Counted from the stretch's first letter, positions 1-8,932 are shown. The stretch is DNA of 64,000 bases from Streptomyces angustmyceticus (GCF_019933235.1 NZ_CP082945.1:868001-932000); one strand, 5' to 3'. The notes: generated from the letters alone by a model not told the origin. Numbers and translations are program-made.

Positions 1-362
1 AGATCGCCACACCAATAGGTCAACTTGCGGAGGAAATGTGCCAGAAGCGTGCTGGAGCTTAACCAGCCAGTGACACAGGCCACAAGGTGTCGGTCGGTGA
101 ACAACTTCGGCCGGCACGCCACGCCCGGATTCCGCCGCCTTGAACCGGGATGCCCGGATGGCGCCGCGCCCCGCCGCGCCCGCGCGCCGCCGGACACCCC
201 CGACGCGGCACGGCCACCCCGCAGTTCGCGCCGTTCCGGTTCTGCCGTCTTGCCGCCGCCCGCCGCGGCCTCCCGCACCGCCAGGACAAAATGGTCCGAC
301 CACACAGGGTGTGTGACATAGTTTTCGCGTGGACACATGAGGGCCGAGCCAGGGAGTTGGGG
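1..362. other. Non-coding leader upstream of GntR regulator
   Basis: I see no credible gene here. Open frames in this stretch lack a ribosome site and do not resemble a protein family. The only recognisable element is the 11-bp operator TGGTCCGACCA at 292-302. The rest is presumably the promoter region of the regulator that starts at 363 and the tail of whatever precedes the window. Confidence 0.5.
292..302. promoter_or_regulatory. GntR (LldR-like) operator, copy 1
   Basis: The sequence is TGGTCCGACCA, an inverted repeat TGGTC/GACCA around one base. It matches the two sites in the lldP-lutA intergenic region (2990-3000 and 3037-3047) and lies 61 bp before the regulator start. TGGTC-N-GACCA is the type of site bound by FadR-subfamily GntR repressors. 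The placement suggests autoregulation (inference). Confidence 0.65.
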
Positions 363-1106
363 ATGTCTGCCGAGTGGCGACCGGTGCGGCAGTCGCGCAC
401 GCACGAGCTCGTGCTCGAACGCATCGAGGAACGGGTGCTGGCGGGCGAACTCAAGGCCGGGGACCGGCTGCCGCCCGAACGCGAGCTGGCGCCGGTCCTC
501 GGGGTCAGCCGGTCGGCGCTGCGCGAGGCGCTGCGGGTCCTGGAGACGATCGGGGTACTGGTCTCCCAGGCGGGCCGCGGACCGGACGCCGGGGCGCGGG
601 TCGTACGCAACCCGGACGACGCGCTGGGCCGGTTGCTGCGCCTGCACTTCGCCCTGGGCAGCTACAGCCTGGCGGACGTCCTGGAGGCCCGGGTGGTGCT
701 GGAGCGCTCCAGTTTCGAGACCGCGGCGGCGCACGCGTCGGCGGCGGACCTCGACGAGGCGGAGGCGCTCCTCGCCCGCATGCAGGAGCCGGGCGTGGGC
801 GTGGACGACTTCAACGACCTGGACACCCGCTTCCATGTCGCCATCGCCCGCAGCTCGGGCAACCAGCTCACCTCGACCCTCACCTCGGCCGTGCGCGAGT
901 CGGTCCGGCCGCTGATCCTGCGGGCGCTGGAGGCGGCCGAGGACTGGCCGGCCACGACGGCCGCGCTGAACAAGCAGCACACCGAACTGCTGCGGCTGGT
1001 ACGCGCGGGCAAGGGGGCCAGGGCCGCCGATCTGGTCGAGAAGCACATCCGCGGCTTCCACGGCACGCTGGTCGACGAGAACGCGCCGGACGACGCCGAG
1101 CGGTAG
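363..1106 (+). CDS. GntR/FadR-family repressor, probable LldR-type lactate regulator
   Basis: The 247-residue protein has an N-terminal winged helix at about residues 10-80, with the GntR signature around RLPPERELAPVLGVSRSALR. It also has an all-helical FadR-type C-terminal ligand domain at about 90-235. The start at 363 follows a GGGAG ribosome site and fits the family length. The gene converges on lldP, and the lldP/lutABC divergon next to it carries two further copies of the operator found before this gene. I infer that it represses lactate uptake and oxidation and is released by lactate. The exact ligand is not visible in the sequence; PdhR- or GlcC-type specificity is the alternative. 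Confidence 0.82.
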   Translation: MSAEWRPVRQSRTHELVLERIEERVLAGELKAGDRLPPERELAPVLGVSRSALREALRVLETIGVLVSQAGRGPDAGARVVRNPDDALGRLLRLHFALGSYSLADVLEARVVLERSSFETAAAHASAADLDEAEALLARMQEPGVGVDDFNDLDTRFHVAIARSSGNQLTSTLTSAVRESVRPLILRALEAAEDWPATTAALNKQHTELLRLVRAGKGARAADLVEKHIRGFHGTLVDENAPDDAER

Positions 1107-1133
1107 GGATTTCCGTACGGCGGACGGCGCGCG

Positions 1134-1193
1134 GGAGGCGGCCGGTGCGGAGCGGCCGGCAACGGGCCGCCCCACCGCACCCCGGCCGCCTCC
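1134..1193. terminator. Bidirectional terminator between gntR and lldP
   Basis: GGAGGCGGCCGG (1134-1145) pairs perfectly with CCGGCCGCCTCC (1182-1193). The helix continues inward as TGCGG (1146-1150) with CCGCA (1175-1179) after a two-base bulge. It sits between two convergent genes and ends just before the lldP stop codon. There is no U tract, as is usual in Streptomyces. Confidence 0.6.
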
Positions 1194-1197
1194 GCCG

Positions 1198-2871
1198 CTA
1201 CGGCAGCATCCAGGAGAGCACCGGCAGCGACTGCAGGAAGACCAGGACGCACAGGACCGCCAGCATCACGACGCTGTAGCCGACGACCTTGCGCAGCAGG
1301 AGCCGTTCGGAGCCGGGTTGTTCCACCGCGGTCGCCGCGATGGTGAGGTTCTGCGGGCTGATGAGCTTGCCGACGACGCCGCCCGTGGTGTTGGCGGCGA
1401 CCAGCAGGGTCGGGTCGATGCCCGCGGCCTTCCCCGCGGTCTGCTGAAGGGTGGCGAACAGCGCGTTGGACGAGGTGTCCGATCCGGTGACGGCGGTGCC
1501 GAGCCAGCCGAGGACCGGGGAGAGCAGGGCGAAGAGCCCTCCGGTGGCCGCGAGCCAGGTGCCGATGGCGAGGGTCTGCCCCGACTGGTTCATGACGTAG
1601 CTCAGCGCCATCACGGTCGCGACGGTGGCGATGGCGCGCCGCATGTTCCGCACCGTGCGCCCCGCGCAGGCCAGGCCCGTGCGCGGGGTCATCGGGAAGC
1701 GGTCGGCGTCCTTCGCCCTGCTGTAGACCAGCGTCACGAGCAGGCCGGAGAGCAGGAGCAGGGTGCCGGGGTTCCCCAGCACCTCCAGCTTGTAGACCGC
1801 GCTGCCGGCCGGGGAGCCGTCGGGGGCGAGCAGCGTGCCGTACAGGCCGGGCCAGTTGAGCTGGATGTCGGCGGCGCCGAGCAGTTCGGGCATGCGCAGG
1901 CCGCCGGCGTCGAGCTTGGCGAGGGCGAAGACCGCGATCACCAGGAGGTACGGCAGGACGGCCAGGGTGACGCGGCGGCCGGTCAGCGGTTCGGCGTCGA
2001 CCCGGGAGCGCTGGTCGTCCGGGGTCCGCGGGGTCCACAGGCGCAGCATGAGCACGGCGGCGGCGAAGCCCGCGAGGGCGGCGACGACGTCGGTCAGCTC
2101 GTAGGCGAAGTGGGCCGAGCACCAGAACTGGGCGAGGGCGAAGACGCCTCCGGTGACCAGGGCGACGGGCCACAGTTGCCGCAGGCCGCGCCACCCGTCG
2201 ACGAGGAAGAGCAGGAGCTGCGGGACGAAGAGAGCGAGCAGCGGGCTCTGGCGGCCGATGACCCCGGCGATGTCCCCGGCGGGGATGCCGGTGAGGTTGC
2301 CCGCGGTGGTGATGGGGATGGCCATGGCCCCGAAGGCGACCGGTGCGGTGTTGGCGACCAGGACGGTCACGGCCGAGGTGATCCGGGGCAGCCCGAGCGC
2401 CATCAGCATGGCGGCGGTGATCGCGACGGGCGCGCCGAACCCGGCGAGGGCTTCGAGGAGTCCGCCGAAACAGAAGGCGATGAGCATGGCCTGGACGCGC
2501 AGGTCTCCGCGCCCGACGGCGTTGAAGGAGCGGCGCAGGTCCTCGAAGCGGTTGCTGACGACGGTGAGTTCGTAGAACCAGAGGGCCGACACCACGATCA
2601 GCATGACCGGGAAGAGGCCGAAGGCCATGCCCTGCGCCGCGGACAGCGCGCCGAGCCGCAGGGGCATGCCGTAGCCGAGGACGGCCACCGACAGGGCGGC
2701 CAGCAGGGCGCCGAGCGCCGAGTGGAGCGCGGGCCGCCTGGCGGCCGTCAGCAGCAGGAAGAAGACCGCGAGGGGCACCAGGCCCAGGAGCGCGGTGGCG
2801 GTGAGGCTGCCGCCGACGGCGGCCACGTCGGGGGCGTAGAAGGCCAGTACGGCCGGTGGTGTGGTGGCCAC
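1198..2871 (-). CDS. lldP: L-lactate permease (LctP/LldP family)
   Basis: The 557-residue polytopic membrane protein has at least a dozen hydrophobic segments and the family-typical stretches GGLLEALAGFGAPVAIT and GSDTSSNALFATLQQTA. The second lies near the C-terminus. The GTG start at 2871 follows GAAGGAG at a good distance and gives the usual family length; longer in-frame starts would run through the promoter. It should import L-lactate (possibly glycolate) with protons across the plasma membrane. It is divergent from lutABC across 196 bp that hold two repressor sites, so uptake and oxidation are likely co-regulated. Confidence 0.9.
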   Translation of the reverse strand: MATTPPAVLAFYAPDVAAVGGSLTATALLGLVPLAVFFLLLTAARRPALHSALGALLAALSVAVLGYGMPLRLGALSAAQGMAFGLFPVMLIVVSALWFYELTVVSNRFEDLRRSFNAVGRGDLRVQAMLIAFCFGGLLEALAGFGAPVAITAAMLMALGLPRITSAVTVLVANTAPVAFGAMAIPITTAGNLTGIPAGDIAGVIGRQSPLLALFVPQLLLFLVDGWRGLRQLWPVALVTGGVFALAQFWCSAHFAYELTDVVAALAGFAAAVLMLRLWTPRTPDDQRSRVDAEPLTGRRVTLAVLPYLLVIAVFALAKLDAGGLRMPELLGAADIQLNWPGLYGTLLAPDGSPAGSAVYKLEVLGNPGTLLLLSGLLVTLVYSRAKDADRFPMTPRTGLACAGRTVRNMRRAIATVATVMALSYVMNQSGQTLAIGTWLAATGGLFALLSPVLGWLGTAVTGSDTSSNALFATLQQTAGKAAGIDPTLLVAANTTGGVVGKLISPQNLTIAATAVEQPGSERLLLRKVVGYSVVMLAVLCVLVFLQSLPVLSWMLP

Positions 2872-2956
2872 GGATGCTCCTTCTCGGGTGGGGTGCACCG
2901 CCGGCCCACAGGGCCCCTTCCCGGAGTGCGGCGCCGCCCGGCTGGCGTTTCGGCCC

Positions 2957-3000
2957 TCAGTAGCCCATTGAAGATGTCGCATGTCAATAAGGTCGGACCA
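2957..3000 (-). promoter_or_regulatory. Putative lldP promoter with GntR operator copy 2
   Basis: On the minus strand TTGACA (2987-2982) is followed after 19 bases by TACTGA (2962-2957), a plausible vegetative promoter for lldP. AGGTCGGACCA (2990-3000), the second copy of the GGTC-N-GACC operator, abuts the -35 hexamer on its upstream side. The spacing is one or two bases longer than ideal, so the -10 assignment is tentative. Confidence 0.5.
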
Positions 3001-3033
3001 AACTTCTTCCACTTCCCCGACCGGTCCGGAGCT

Positions 3034-3050
3034 AGTATGGTCGGACCATA
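3034..3050 (+). promoter_or_regulatory. lutABC -10 region overlapped by perfect GntR operator copy 3
   Basis: TATGGTCGGACCATA (3036-3050) is a perfect 15-bp inverted repeat with a single central base. It overlaps a -10-like TAGTAT (3034-3039) and ends 10 bp before the lutA ribosome site. Binding here would block RNA polymerase directly. It is the best conserved of the three operators. Confidence 0.7.
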
Positions 3051-3067
3051 AATGGAGAGGAGGCGCT

Positions 3068-3835
3068 ATGCGCATCGGACTCTTCGCCACCTGTCTGGGA
3101 GACACGCTCTTCCCCGAGGCGGTGAAATCCACCGCGGTACTGCTGGCCCGCCTGGGACACGACGTGGTGTTCCCGCCGGAGCAGACCTGCTGCGGCCAGA
3201 TGCATGTCAACACCGGCTACCAGCGCGAGCCGGTCCCGCTGGTGCGGAACTTCGCCGAGCAGTTCGGCGACCCGTCGATCGAGGCGGTGGTGATGCCGTC
3301 GGGGTCCTGCGCCGGCTCGGTCCGCCACCAGCACGAGATCGTCGCCGAGCGGTACGGGGACGCGGGCCTGCGCACCGGGGTCGCCGCCGTGAAGGCCAAG
3401 ACGTACGAGCTGTCGGAGTTCCTCGTCGACGTGCTCGGGGTGACGGACGTCGGCGCGTACTTCCCGCACCGGGTGACCTACCACCCCACCTGCCACTCGC
3501 TGCGGATGCTGCGGGTCGGCGAGAAGCCGCTGCGGCTGCTGCGCGCCGTCGAGGACATCCGCCTGGTGGAACTGCCGGAGGCCGAGGCGTGCTGCGGCTT
3601 CGGCGGCACCTTCGCGGTCAAGAACGCCGCGACCTCCTCCGCGATGCTGCGGGACAAGATGGACCACATCACCGGCACCGGGGCCGAGGTCTGCACCGCG
3701 GGCGACTCGTCCTGCCTGATGCACATCGGCGGCGGGCTCTCGCGCATCAGGTCCGGTACGAGAACCCTGCACCTGGCGCAGATCCTCAGCTCCACCCGCA
3801 CCTCGCCCCACGTCCTCGCGGAGGCCACCCGATGA
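3068..3835 (+). CDS. lutA: LutA, (Fe-S) subunit of LutABC L-lactate oxidation complex
   Basis: The 255-residue protein carries two cysteine-rich CCG domains. The first has CCG at residues 41-43 and the second has CCGFGG at about 175-180, with a third cysteine cluster at YHPTCHS. This is the YkgE/GlcF-like subunit of the LutABC (LldEFG) system that oxidises L-lactate to pyruvate. The ATG at 3068 follows GGAGAGGAGG. The stop overlaps the lutB start by 4 bases (ATGA), so translation is coupled. Expression should be controlled by the operator just upstream. Confidence 0.92.
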   Translation: MRIGLFATCLGDTLFPEAVKSTAVLLARLGHDVVFPPEQTCCGQMHVNTGYQREPVPLVRNFAEQFGDPSIEAVVMPSGSCAGSVRHQHEIVAERYGDAGLRTGVAAVKAKTYELSEFLVDVLGVTDVGAYFPHRVTYHPTCHSLRMLRVGEKPLRLLRAVEDIRLVELPEAEACCGFGGTFAVKNAATSSAMLRDKMDHITGTGAEVCTAGDSSCLMHIGGGLSRIRSGTRTLHLAQILSSTRTSPHVLAEATR

Positions 3836-5403
3836 GCCGCCCGACCGGCCCGCCGACGAACGGCACCTTCCTCGGGATGCCCGCCGTCCCGCCGCGCTCC
3901 CCCTACGGGACGGGCCATCTGCGCGGCACGCGGAAGTTCCCCGAGGCCGCCCGGGACGAGCTGGGCAACGAGCAGCTGCGCCGCAACCTGGGCCGGGCCA
4001 CCCGCACCATCCGCGGCAAGCGCCTCGACGCCACCGGCGAACTGCCCGACTGGGAGCGGTTGCGCGACGCCGGCGCGGCGATCAAGTCCGACACCATGAA
4101 CCGGCTCCCCGAACTGCTGGAGCAGTTGGAGCGGAAGGTCACCGAGCACGGCGGCACCGTCCACTGGGCGCGCGACGGCGTGGAGGCCAACGAGATCGTC
4201 GCCCGGCTGGTCAAGGACACCGGCAGCGACGAGGTGCTCAAGGTCAAGTCCATGGCCACCCAGGAGATCGGCCTCAACGAGCACCTGGAGAGCGAGGGCA
4301 TCACCGCGTACGAGACCGACCTCGCCGAGCTGATCGTGCAGCTCGCAGGCGACCAGCCGTCGCACATCCTGGTCCCCGCCATCCACCGCAACCGTGACGA
4401 GATCCGGGAGATCTTCCTCAGGGAGATCCCCGGGGTCGACCCCGGTCTGGACACCGTCCCGGCCCATCTGGCGGCCGCGGCACGGGCGTATCTGCGGGAG
4501 AAGTTCATGACGGCCCGGGTGGCCGTCTCCGGCGCCAACTTCGGGATCGCCGAGACCGGCACCCTGTCGGTGGTCGAGTCCGAGGGCAACGGCCGGATGT
4601 GCCTGACCCTGCCGGAGACGCTGATCACCGTCATGGGCATCGAGAAGGTGCTGCCGCGCTTCGCGGACCTGGAGGTCTTCCTGCAGTTGCTGCCGCGCTC
4701 CTCGACCGGGGAGCGGATGAACCCGTACACCTCGATGTGGACGGGCGTGACGCCGGGCGACGGCCCGCAGGACTTCCACCTGGTGCTGCTCGACAACGGC
4801 CGTACGGCGGCGCTCGCGGACCGGGTCGGACGCGAGGCCCTGAACTGCATCCGCTGCTCGGCCTGCCTCAACGTCTGCCCGGTGTACGAGCGGACGGGCG
4901 GCCACGCCTACGGGTCGGTGTACCCGGGTCCGATCGGCGCGGTCCTCACCCCGCAGCTCGCCGGGATGCACGGCACCGACCACGACCCCAACAGCTCGCT
5001 GCCGTACGCCTCCAGCCTCTGCGGCGCCTGCTTCGACGCCTGCCCGGTGAAGATCGACATTCCGTCGCTGCTGGTCGAGCTGCGGCACCAGCACACCGAG
5101 GAGTCCGGCACGACCGCGGAGGCGCTGGCGATGAAGGCCGCGGCCGCGGTCATGAAGCGGCCGAAGCTGTTCACGGCCGCGCAGCGGACGGCGGGCCTCG
5201 GGCGCGTACTCGCGGGGCGCAGCGGCACGTTCTCGCGGCTGCCGGCGCCGTTCAGCGGCTGGAGCGACAGCCGGGACACCCCGGCCCCGCCCGCGCAGTC
5301 CTTCCGCTCCTGGCTGGCGTCCGCCGAGGGCGCGGCCACGATGCGGGCCGCGGCGGCGGAAGGCGCCCGGCACCCCGACGACGACGCCCCGGAGGGATCA
5401 TGA
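3832..5403 (+). CDS. lutB: LutB, iron-sulfur electron-transfer subunit of lactate oxidation
   Basis: The 523-residue protein begins with an LUD domain (about 60-310) containing GANFGIAETGTL. Two ferredoxin-type [4Fe-4S] motifs follow: CIRCSACLNVCP starting at residue 339 and CGACFDACPVK from about residue 397. A variable C-terminal tail completes it. This is the LldF/YkgF type. It should pass electrons from lactate to the quinone pool together with LutA and LutC. It overlaps both neighbours by ATGA junctions, so the three genes form one tight operon. Length is slightly above the usual 470-490 because of the tail. Confidence 0.93.
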   Translation: MSRPTGPPTNGTFLGMPAVPPRSPYGTGHLRGTRKFPEAARDELGNEQLRRNLGRATRTIRGKRLDATGELPDWERLRDAGAAIKSDTMNRLPELLEQLERKVTEHGGTVHWARDGVEANEIVARLVKDTGSDEVLKVKSMATQEIGLNEHLESEGITAYETDLAELIVQLAGDQPSHILVPAIHRNRDEIREIFLREIPGVDPGLDTVPAHLAAAARAYLREKFMTARVAVSGANFGIAETGTLSVVESEGNGRMCLTLPETLITVMGIEKVLPRFADLEVFLQLLPRSSTGERMNPYTSMWTGVTPGDGPQDFHLVLLDNGRTAALADRVGREALNCIRCSACLNVCPVYERTGGHAYGSVYPGPIGAVLTPQLAGMHGTDHDPNSSLPYASSLCGACFDACPVKIDIPSLLVELRHQHTEESGTTAEALAMKAAAAVMKRPKLFTAAQRTAGLGRVLAGRSGTFSRLPAPFSGWSDSRDTPAPPAQSFRSWLASAEGAATMRAAAAEGARHPDDDAPEGS

Positions 5404-6038
5404 CAGCGACCGCACGGGAGACGGTGCTCCGGCGCGTCCGGGACGCCCTGGCCCTCTCCGACCACCCCGAGGTGGAGGTCCCCCGCGCCTATCGCACCGG
5501 GCGCTCCCTCCCCGACGAGGAGCGGCTCGCCCTCTTCACCGACCGGCTGGTCGACTACCGGGCCCGGGTGCACACCGGCCCGTCCGACCGCACCGCGGCC
5601 CTGATCGCCGAGGTGCTCCAGGAGCACGGGGCACAGCGGGTCGGCGTCCCGACGGGGCTCGATCCGGCCTGGCTGACCGCCTTCGACGGGGAGGTGCTGA
5701 CCGACTCCCCGGACATCCCGGCGCCCGCGCTCGACGCGCTGGACGGCGTGGTGACGTCCTCCGCCGTCAGTTGCGCGGAGACCGGCACGATCTTCCTGGA
5801 CGGCGGGGCGGCGGATCAGGGCCGGCGGGCGCTGACGCTCGTTCCCGACCTGCATGTGTGCGTCGTCGACCTGTCGTCGGTGGAGGCCGGGGTGCCGGAG
5901 GCGGTGGCGCGGCTGCGGCCGACGCGTCCGCTCACCCTGATCAGCGGCCCCTCGGCCACGTCCGACATCGAGCTCGAACGGGTGGAGGGCGTCCACGGCC
6001 CGCGCACGCTGGAAGTGGTGATCCGCACCGACGCGTGA
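5400..6038 (+). CDS. lutC: LutC, LUD-domain subunit of lactate oxidation
   Basis: The 212-residue protein is a single LUD (YkgG/LldG) domain with the family segments SSAVSCAETGTIFLDGG and a C-terminal GPSATSDIELERVEGVHGP. The latter is the conserved glycine-rich motif of the family. It is required with LutA and LutB for L-lactate oxidation. The ATG at 5400 overlaps the lutB stop. It is the last gene of the operon, because a 52-nt perfect hairpin lies 80 bp downstream. Confidence 0.93.
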   Translation: MTATARETVLRRVRDALALSDHPEVEVPRAYRTGRSLPDEERLALFTDRLVDYRARVHTGPSDRTAALIAEVLQEHGAQRVGVPTGLDPAWLTAFDGEVLTDSPDIPAPALDALDGVVTSSAVSCAETGTIFLDGGAADQGRRALTLVPDLHVCVVDLSSVEAGVPEAVARLRPTRPLTLISGPSATSDIELERVEGVHGPRTLEVVIRTDA

Positions 6039-6117
6039 GGGTTCCCGCGCCTTCCGCGGACGCCGCCGAACGCGGGCGGAGAGGGCCGGAGGCGATCGGG
6101 CCGCGCCCTGTCATGAA

Positions 6118-6169
6118 CCGGGGTCGGCCTCGTGACCTGCTACGACGCAGGCCGCGAGGCCGACCCCGG
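6118..6169. terminator. Strong nested hairpin terminator after lutABC
   Basis: CCGGGGTCGGCCTCG (6118-6132) pairs perfectly with CGAGGCCGACCCCGG (6155-6169), a 15-bp stem. Inside the loop a second perfect stem CCTGC/GCAGG (6136-6140 with 6147-6151) closes TACGAC. There is no T tract. The position suits termination of the lut operon. Confidence 0.6.
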
Positions 6170-6303
6170 CCTCATGCTCACCCCATTCGGGCGATCCCCC
6201 GCGTCGCCCGAATCGGGCAGCTCGGCCGGTTTCCGCTCGCCGCGGATAACCGGAGTTGTACAGAGTATATTGGCCCTGAACCAGTCAACGCAGGAGTTAC
6301 AGG

Positions 6304-6966
6304 ATGTCCCCCCGCAGCGCATCGGTCAATGAAGAATTGCGGCGGCGGTCCCGCGAGCGGCTGCTCCGGGCGACGGTCGAGCTGGTGGGCGAGCGCGGCT
6401 TCGAGGCGACGACGCTGGGGGACATCGCCCAGCGGGCGGGGGTGGCGCGGGGGCTGGTCTCGTACTACTTCCCCGGCAAACGCCAGCTGCTCCAGTCCGC
6501 CGTGCACCGCCTGATGCACCTCACCCTGCAGGCGGCGCTGGAGCGCGAGCCGCGGCCGGACGGGCCGGACGCGGGGCGGGAGCTGCTGGCACGGGCCATC
6601 GACGCCGTCCTGGGGCTCGCCCGGGACCGCCCGCTGCTGATGCGGACACACATGGCGGGAATCCTGGCCGCCGACGGGTTCATCCAGTGCCCCGAACAGC
6701 AACGGCTGGCCCAGTTGCTGCGGGAGACGGTCGTGGCGTACGGCTCCCCCGATCCCGATGCCGACTATCCGCTCCTGCGGGCGCTGCTGATGGGTGCGGT
6801 GGTGGCGATGCTGCTGCCGGGGGCGCCGATGCCGGGCGGGCGGCTGCGCGCCGAGCTGTTCCAACGGTACGGACTGGACTGGGAGTCGGGGTTCCCGCCG
6901 GGCCAGGAGCCGCCCGGCGGGAGTGCCGGCGCGAGGAACGGTACGGGAGCCGTCGGTCAGCGGTAG
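6304..6966 (+). CDS. TetR/AcrR-family transcriptional regulator
   Basis: The 220-residue protein has a classic TetR helix-turn-helix at about residues 15-60 (TTLGDIAQRAGVARGLVSYYF) and an all-helical C-terminal ligand domain. The ATG at 6304 follows CAGGAG. An AT-rich stretch before it (TTGTAC 6256, TATATT 6266) is an atypical island in this GC-rich region and probably contains its promoter. The target is not evident. The next gene rightward is a relic, so it may act on itself or on distant genes. The ligand cannot be read from sequence. Confidence 0.85.
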   Translation: MSPRSASVNEELRRRSRERLLRATVELVGERGFEATTLGDIAQRAGVARGLVSYYFPGKRQLLQSAVHRLMHLTLQAALEREPRPDGPDAGRELLARAIDAVLGLARDRPLLMRTHMAGILAADGFIQCPEQQRLAQLLRETVVAYGSPDPDADYPLLRALLMGAVVAMLLPGAPMPGGRLRAELFQRYGLDWESGFPPGQEPPGGSAGARNGTGAVGQR

Positions 6967-7059
6967 TCCGGCTGGGTCCGGACGTCGGGTTCCGGCAGTG
7001 GTGGCACCGGGCAGGCCGGGCGAGCGGGCGAAGCCCCCTCACCGCCGACGAGGCGGGAA

Positions 7060-7533
7060 GGCGCGCACCGACTTCCCCCACTCCGCCGACTTCGGCTACG
7101 TCCCGATGATGATCCCGCACCACCGGCAGGCGCTGGTGATGACGGGCCTGGCCGAGCGGTACGCCCACGACGCGCGGGTGTGCCGGCCGAGCGGATCACC
7201 GACGGCCAGGGGCCCGAAATCGGCGCCATGGAAGGCTGGTTGGAGGTCTTCGGCGGACCGCCCGCGGAGAACGGGCCCCGTCATCACGGGGAGATGCCCG
7301 GCATGGCGACCGACGCCCGGCTCGGCCAACTGCGGGCGGCGCGTGGCGAGAAGTTCGACGCGCTCTTCCTGACACTGATGATCACGCACCACCGCGGCGC
7401 GGTCTCCATGGCCACGGACCTGCTCTCCGCGGGCCGGAACACGCCGGCGGAGGAGATGGTGAACGGCGTCATCGCGCAGCAGACCGCCGAGACCGGACGG
7501 ATGCGGCGGGGGCAGCGGGTGCGGCTGGTGTCG
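7060..7533 (+). pseudogene. DUF305 protein relic (frameshifted, N-terminally truncated)
   Basis: Two halves of one DUF305 protein lie in different frames. The first (about 7060-7180) reads PMMIPHHRQALVM. The second (7180-7533) reads AERITDGQGPEIGAM and then LMITHHRGAVSMA, which together are the paired His-rich motifs of the family. The frame changes near 7178-7184, where a base seems lost or gained. No signal peptide or lipobox precedes the first half, although family members are normally exported. I therefore call it a decayed copper-associated DUF305 gene. A sequencing error could explain the frame change but not the missing N-terminus. Confidence 0.65.
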
Positions 7534-7566
7534 GAGGGCGTGGGCGGGCGTCCCGGCGTGCACGCG

Positions 7567-8796
7567 TCAGCGTTTGTTGTGACGTGGCGTCAGCAGACCT
7601 TCGTCACGGGCACCGGCGATCAGACGCAGCGATCTCCGACGATTGCGGCCGGTGGCACGCATGACGGCCAGCACCGGATCGCGCCCCTCCCGCTGGGCCT
7701 GACGGTACGCGTCCGCGGCGACCTTGCGGCGCTCACCGGCCCGCGACCGGGCGAGGACGGTGGAACGGGCACGCCCCGGAGGCGGCGCGGAAGCGGAGGA
7801 TCCGGCCGGCGTCGCGGGCTCGGACGGCGCCGGCGCGGCGGAGGACATCGACGCGTCGGATGACGCCGCGACCTCTGACGCCGTGGCGACCTCGGATGGC
7901 GTGGTGGCTGCGGACGATGTCGACGCCTCGGACGGCACCGGTGGTTCGGACGTCACCGGTGCCGAGACCGGCACGGTGGCGGGTGACGCGCCGGTGGGGG
8001 CGGACGCGGCGGACAGGCCGGTCGCGGAGAGCGGGGCGGAAGGGGCGGCGGGCACCTCGGCGGCCGGTGCGCCGGGCGGGTCGGTCGGGTCGGCGGCCTG
8101 CTCGGCGGCCGGTGCGCCGGGCGGCTGCGCGGTCGGCTCGGCGGCTCGTCCGGCGGCGGGCCCGGCGGACGGCTCGGCGCCGCCCTGTTCAGCGCCGCCC
8201 TGTTCAGCCCCGCCCCTGTCTGCGCCGCCCCTGTCTGCGCCGCCCCGGTCTGCGCCGCCCCGGTCGGCGCCGGTGTCCGGGTGCGCGCCGTGGAGTGTGC
8301 CGTCGCCCCGTACGGTGCCCGCCGCCTCCGCCGGGTTCTCCCCCGGCTCGGGCGCCGGCCGTTCCGAGGCGGTCGCCGGGCCGGGCCGGCGGGGCGTGGG
8401 CCGGGTCCTGCGCGGGCGCCCGGTGGCCGCGCGGAAGGCGTCGTCCAGCGGGCCCTCGATCCAGCCGGCCAGGTCGGTGAGGCCGGCGAGGGTCAGCGGC
8501 GGGTCGGCCCGTACGTCCTCGACGGTGATGCGGTCGTCGGAGACCGTCACCACGACATCGACCCGGGCGCCGTCGGCGAAGGTCAGCCGGGCACTGCACC
8601 AGGGGCCCAGCGGATCGGGCCGGGGCAGCGAGCCTCCGGGGCCGAGGCCCCCCGGGGGATCGTCCGGCGCGGCGGGGTCGGGGGCGAGAGCGGGCGCGGC
8701 CGAACCGTGCGCCCGCAGCTCCCACGTGGGCCACTCCCCTGGCGCGCCCTGGGCTTCATATCGGTGATTAACGGTATAAAAGTCACTTTCCGACAC
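7567..8796 (-). CDS. Streptomyces-type hypothetical protein (DUF6214-like) with long low-complexity linker
   Basis: The 409-residue protein has three parts. An N-terminal alpha/beta domain (about 1-130) includes VDVVVTVSDDRITVEDV. A very long Ala/Pro/Ser/Gly linker (about 135-345) contains GGADR-type repeats. A basic helical C-terminus (about 350-409) resembles a helix-turn-helix (RDPVLAVMRATGRNRRRSLR). Conserved Streptomyces proteins share this N- and C-terminal architecture, which I remember as DUF6214, but I cannot confirm the number. The GTG start at 8796 is the first in frame before the conserved domain; an AT-rich promoter-like patch lies around it. Function is unknown. Confidence 0.6.
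   Translation of the reverse strand: MSESDFYTVNHRYEAQGAPGEWPTWELRAHGSAAPALAPDPAAPDDPPGGLGPGGSLPRPDPLGPWCSARLTFADGARVDVVVTVSDDRITVEDVRADPPLTLAGLTDLAGWIEGPLDDAFRAATGRPRRTRPTPRRPGPATASERPAPEPGENPAEAAGTVRGDGTLHGAHPDTGADRGGADRGGADRGGADRGGAEQGGAEQGGAEPSAGPAAGRAAEPTAQPPGAPAAEQAADPTDPPGAPAAEVPAAPSAPLSATGLSAASAPTGASPATVPVSAPVTSEPPVPSEASTSSAATTPSEVATASEVAASSDASMSSAAPAPSEPATPAGSSASAPPPGRARSTVLARSRAGERRKVAADAYRQAQREGRDPVLAVMRATGRNRRRSLRLIAGARDEGLLTPRHNKR
8179..8268. repeat. Six tandem 15-bp repeats inside the coding region
   Basis: Six imperfect copies of a 15-bp unit, GCCGCC(C/T)-rich, run head to tail. They encode GGAEQ and GGADR repeats of the linker in the minus-strand protein. The copies form sub-types in pairs, which indicates recent unit duplication. 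The unit length is a multiple of three, so expansion keeps the frame. Confidence 0.7.
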
Positions 8797-8932
8797 ATTG
8801 AAAACCTAGCCCCCCGCTCACCCGGCCCAGTAGCGCGGCACGCTCATCCCACCGGGAGCAACCCCGATAGCGCATCTCCCGTCGCGCGCCTGCCGGTGCG
8901 ATCCTGGGGGTATCCCGCGGAAGGGGCCACTC

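Noticed and set aside
1318..3051. Long plus-strand open frame over lldP, and many similar long antisense frames across the window
   Set aside because: These Gly/Arg/Asp-rich frames are mirror images of high-GC codon bias in the real genes and contain no domain motifs.
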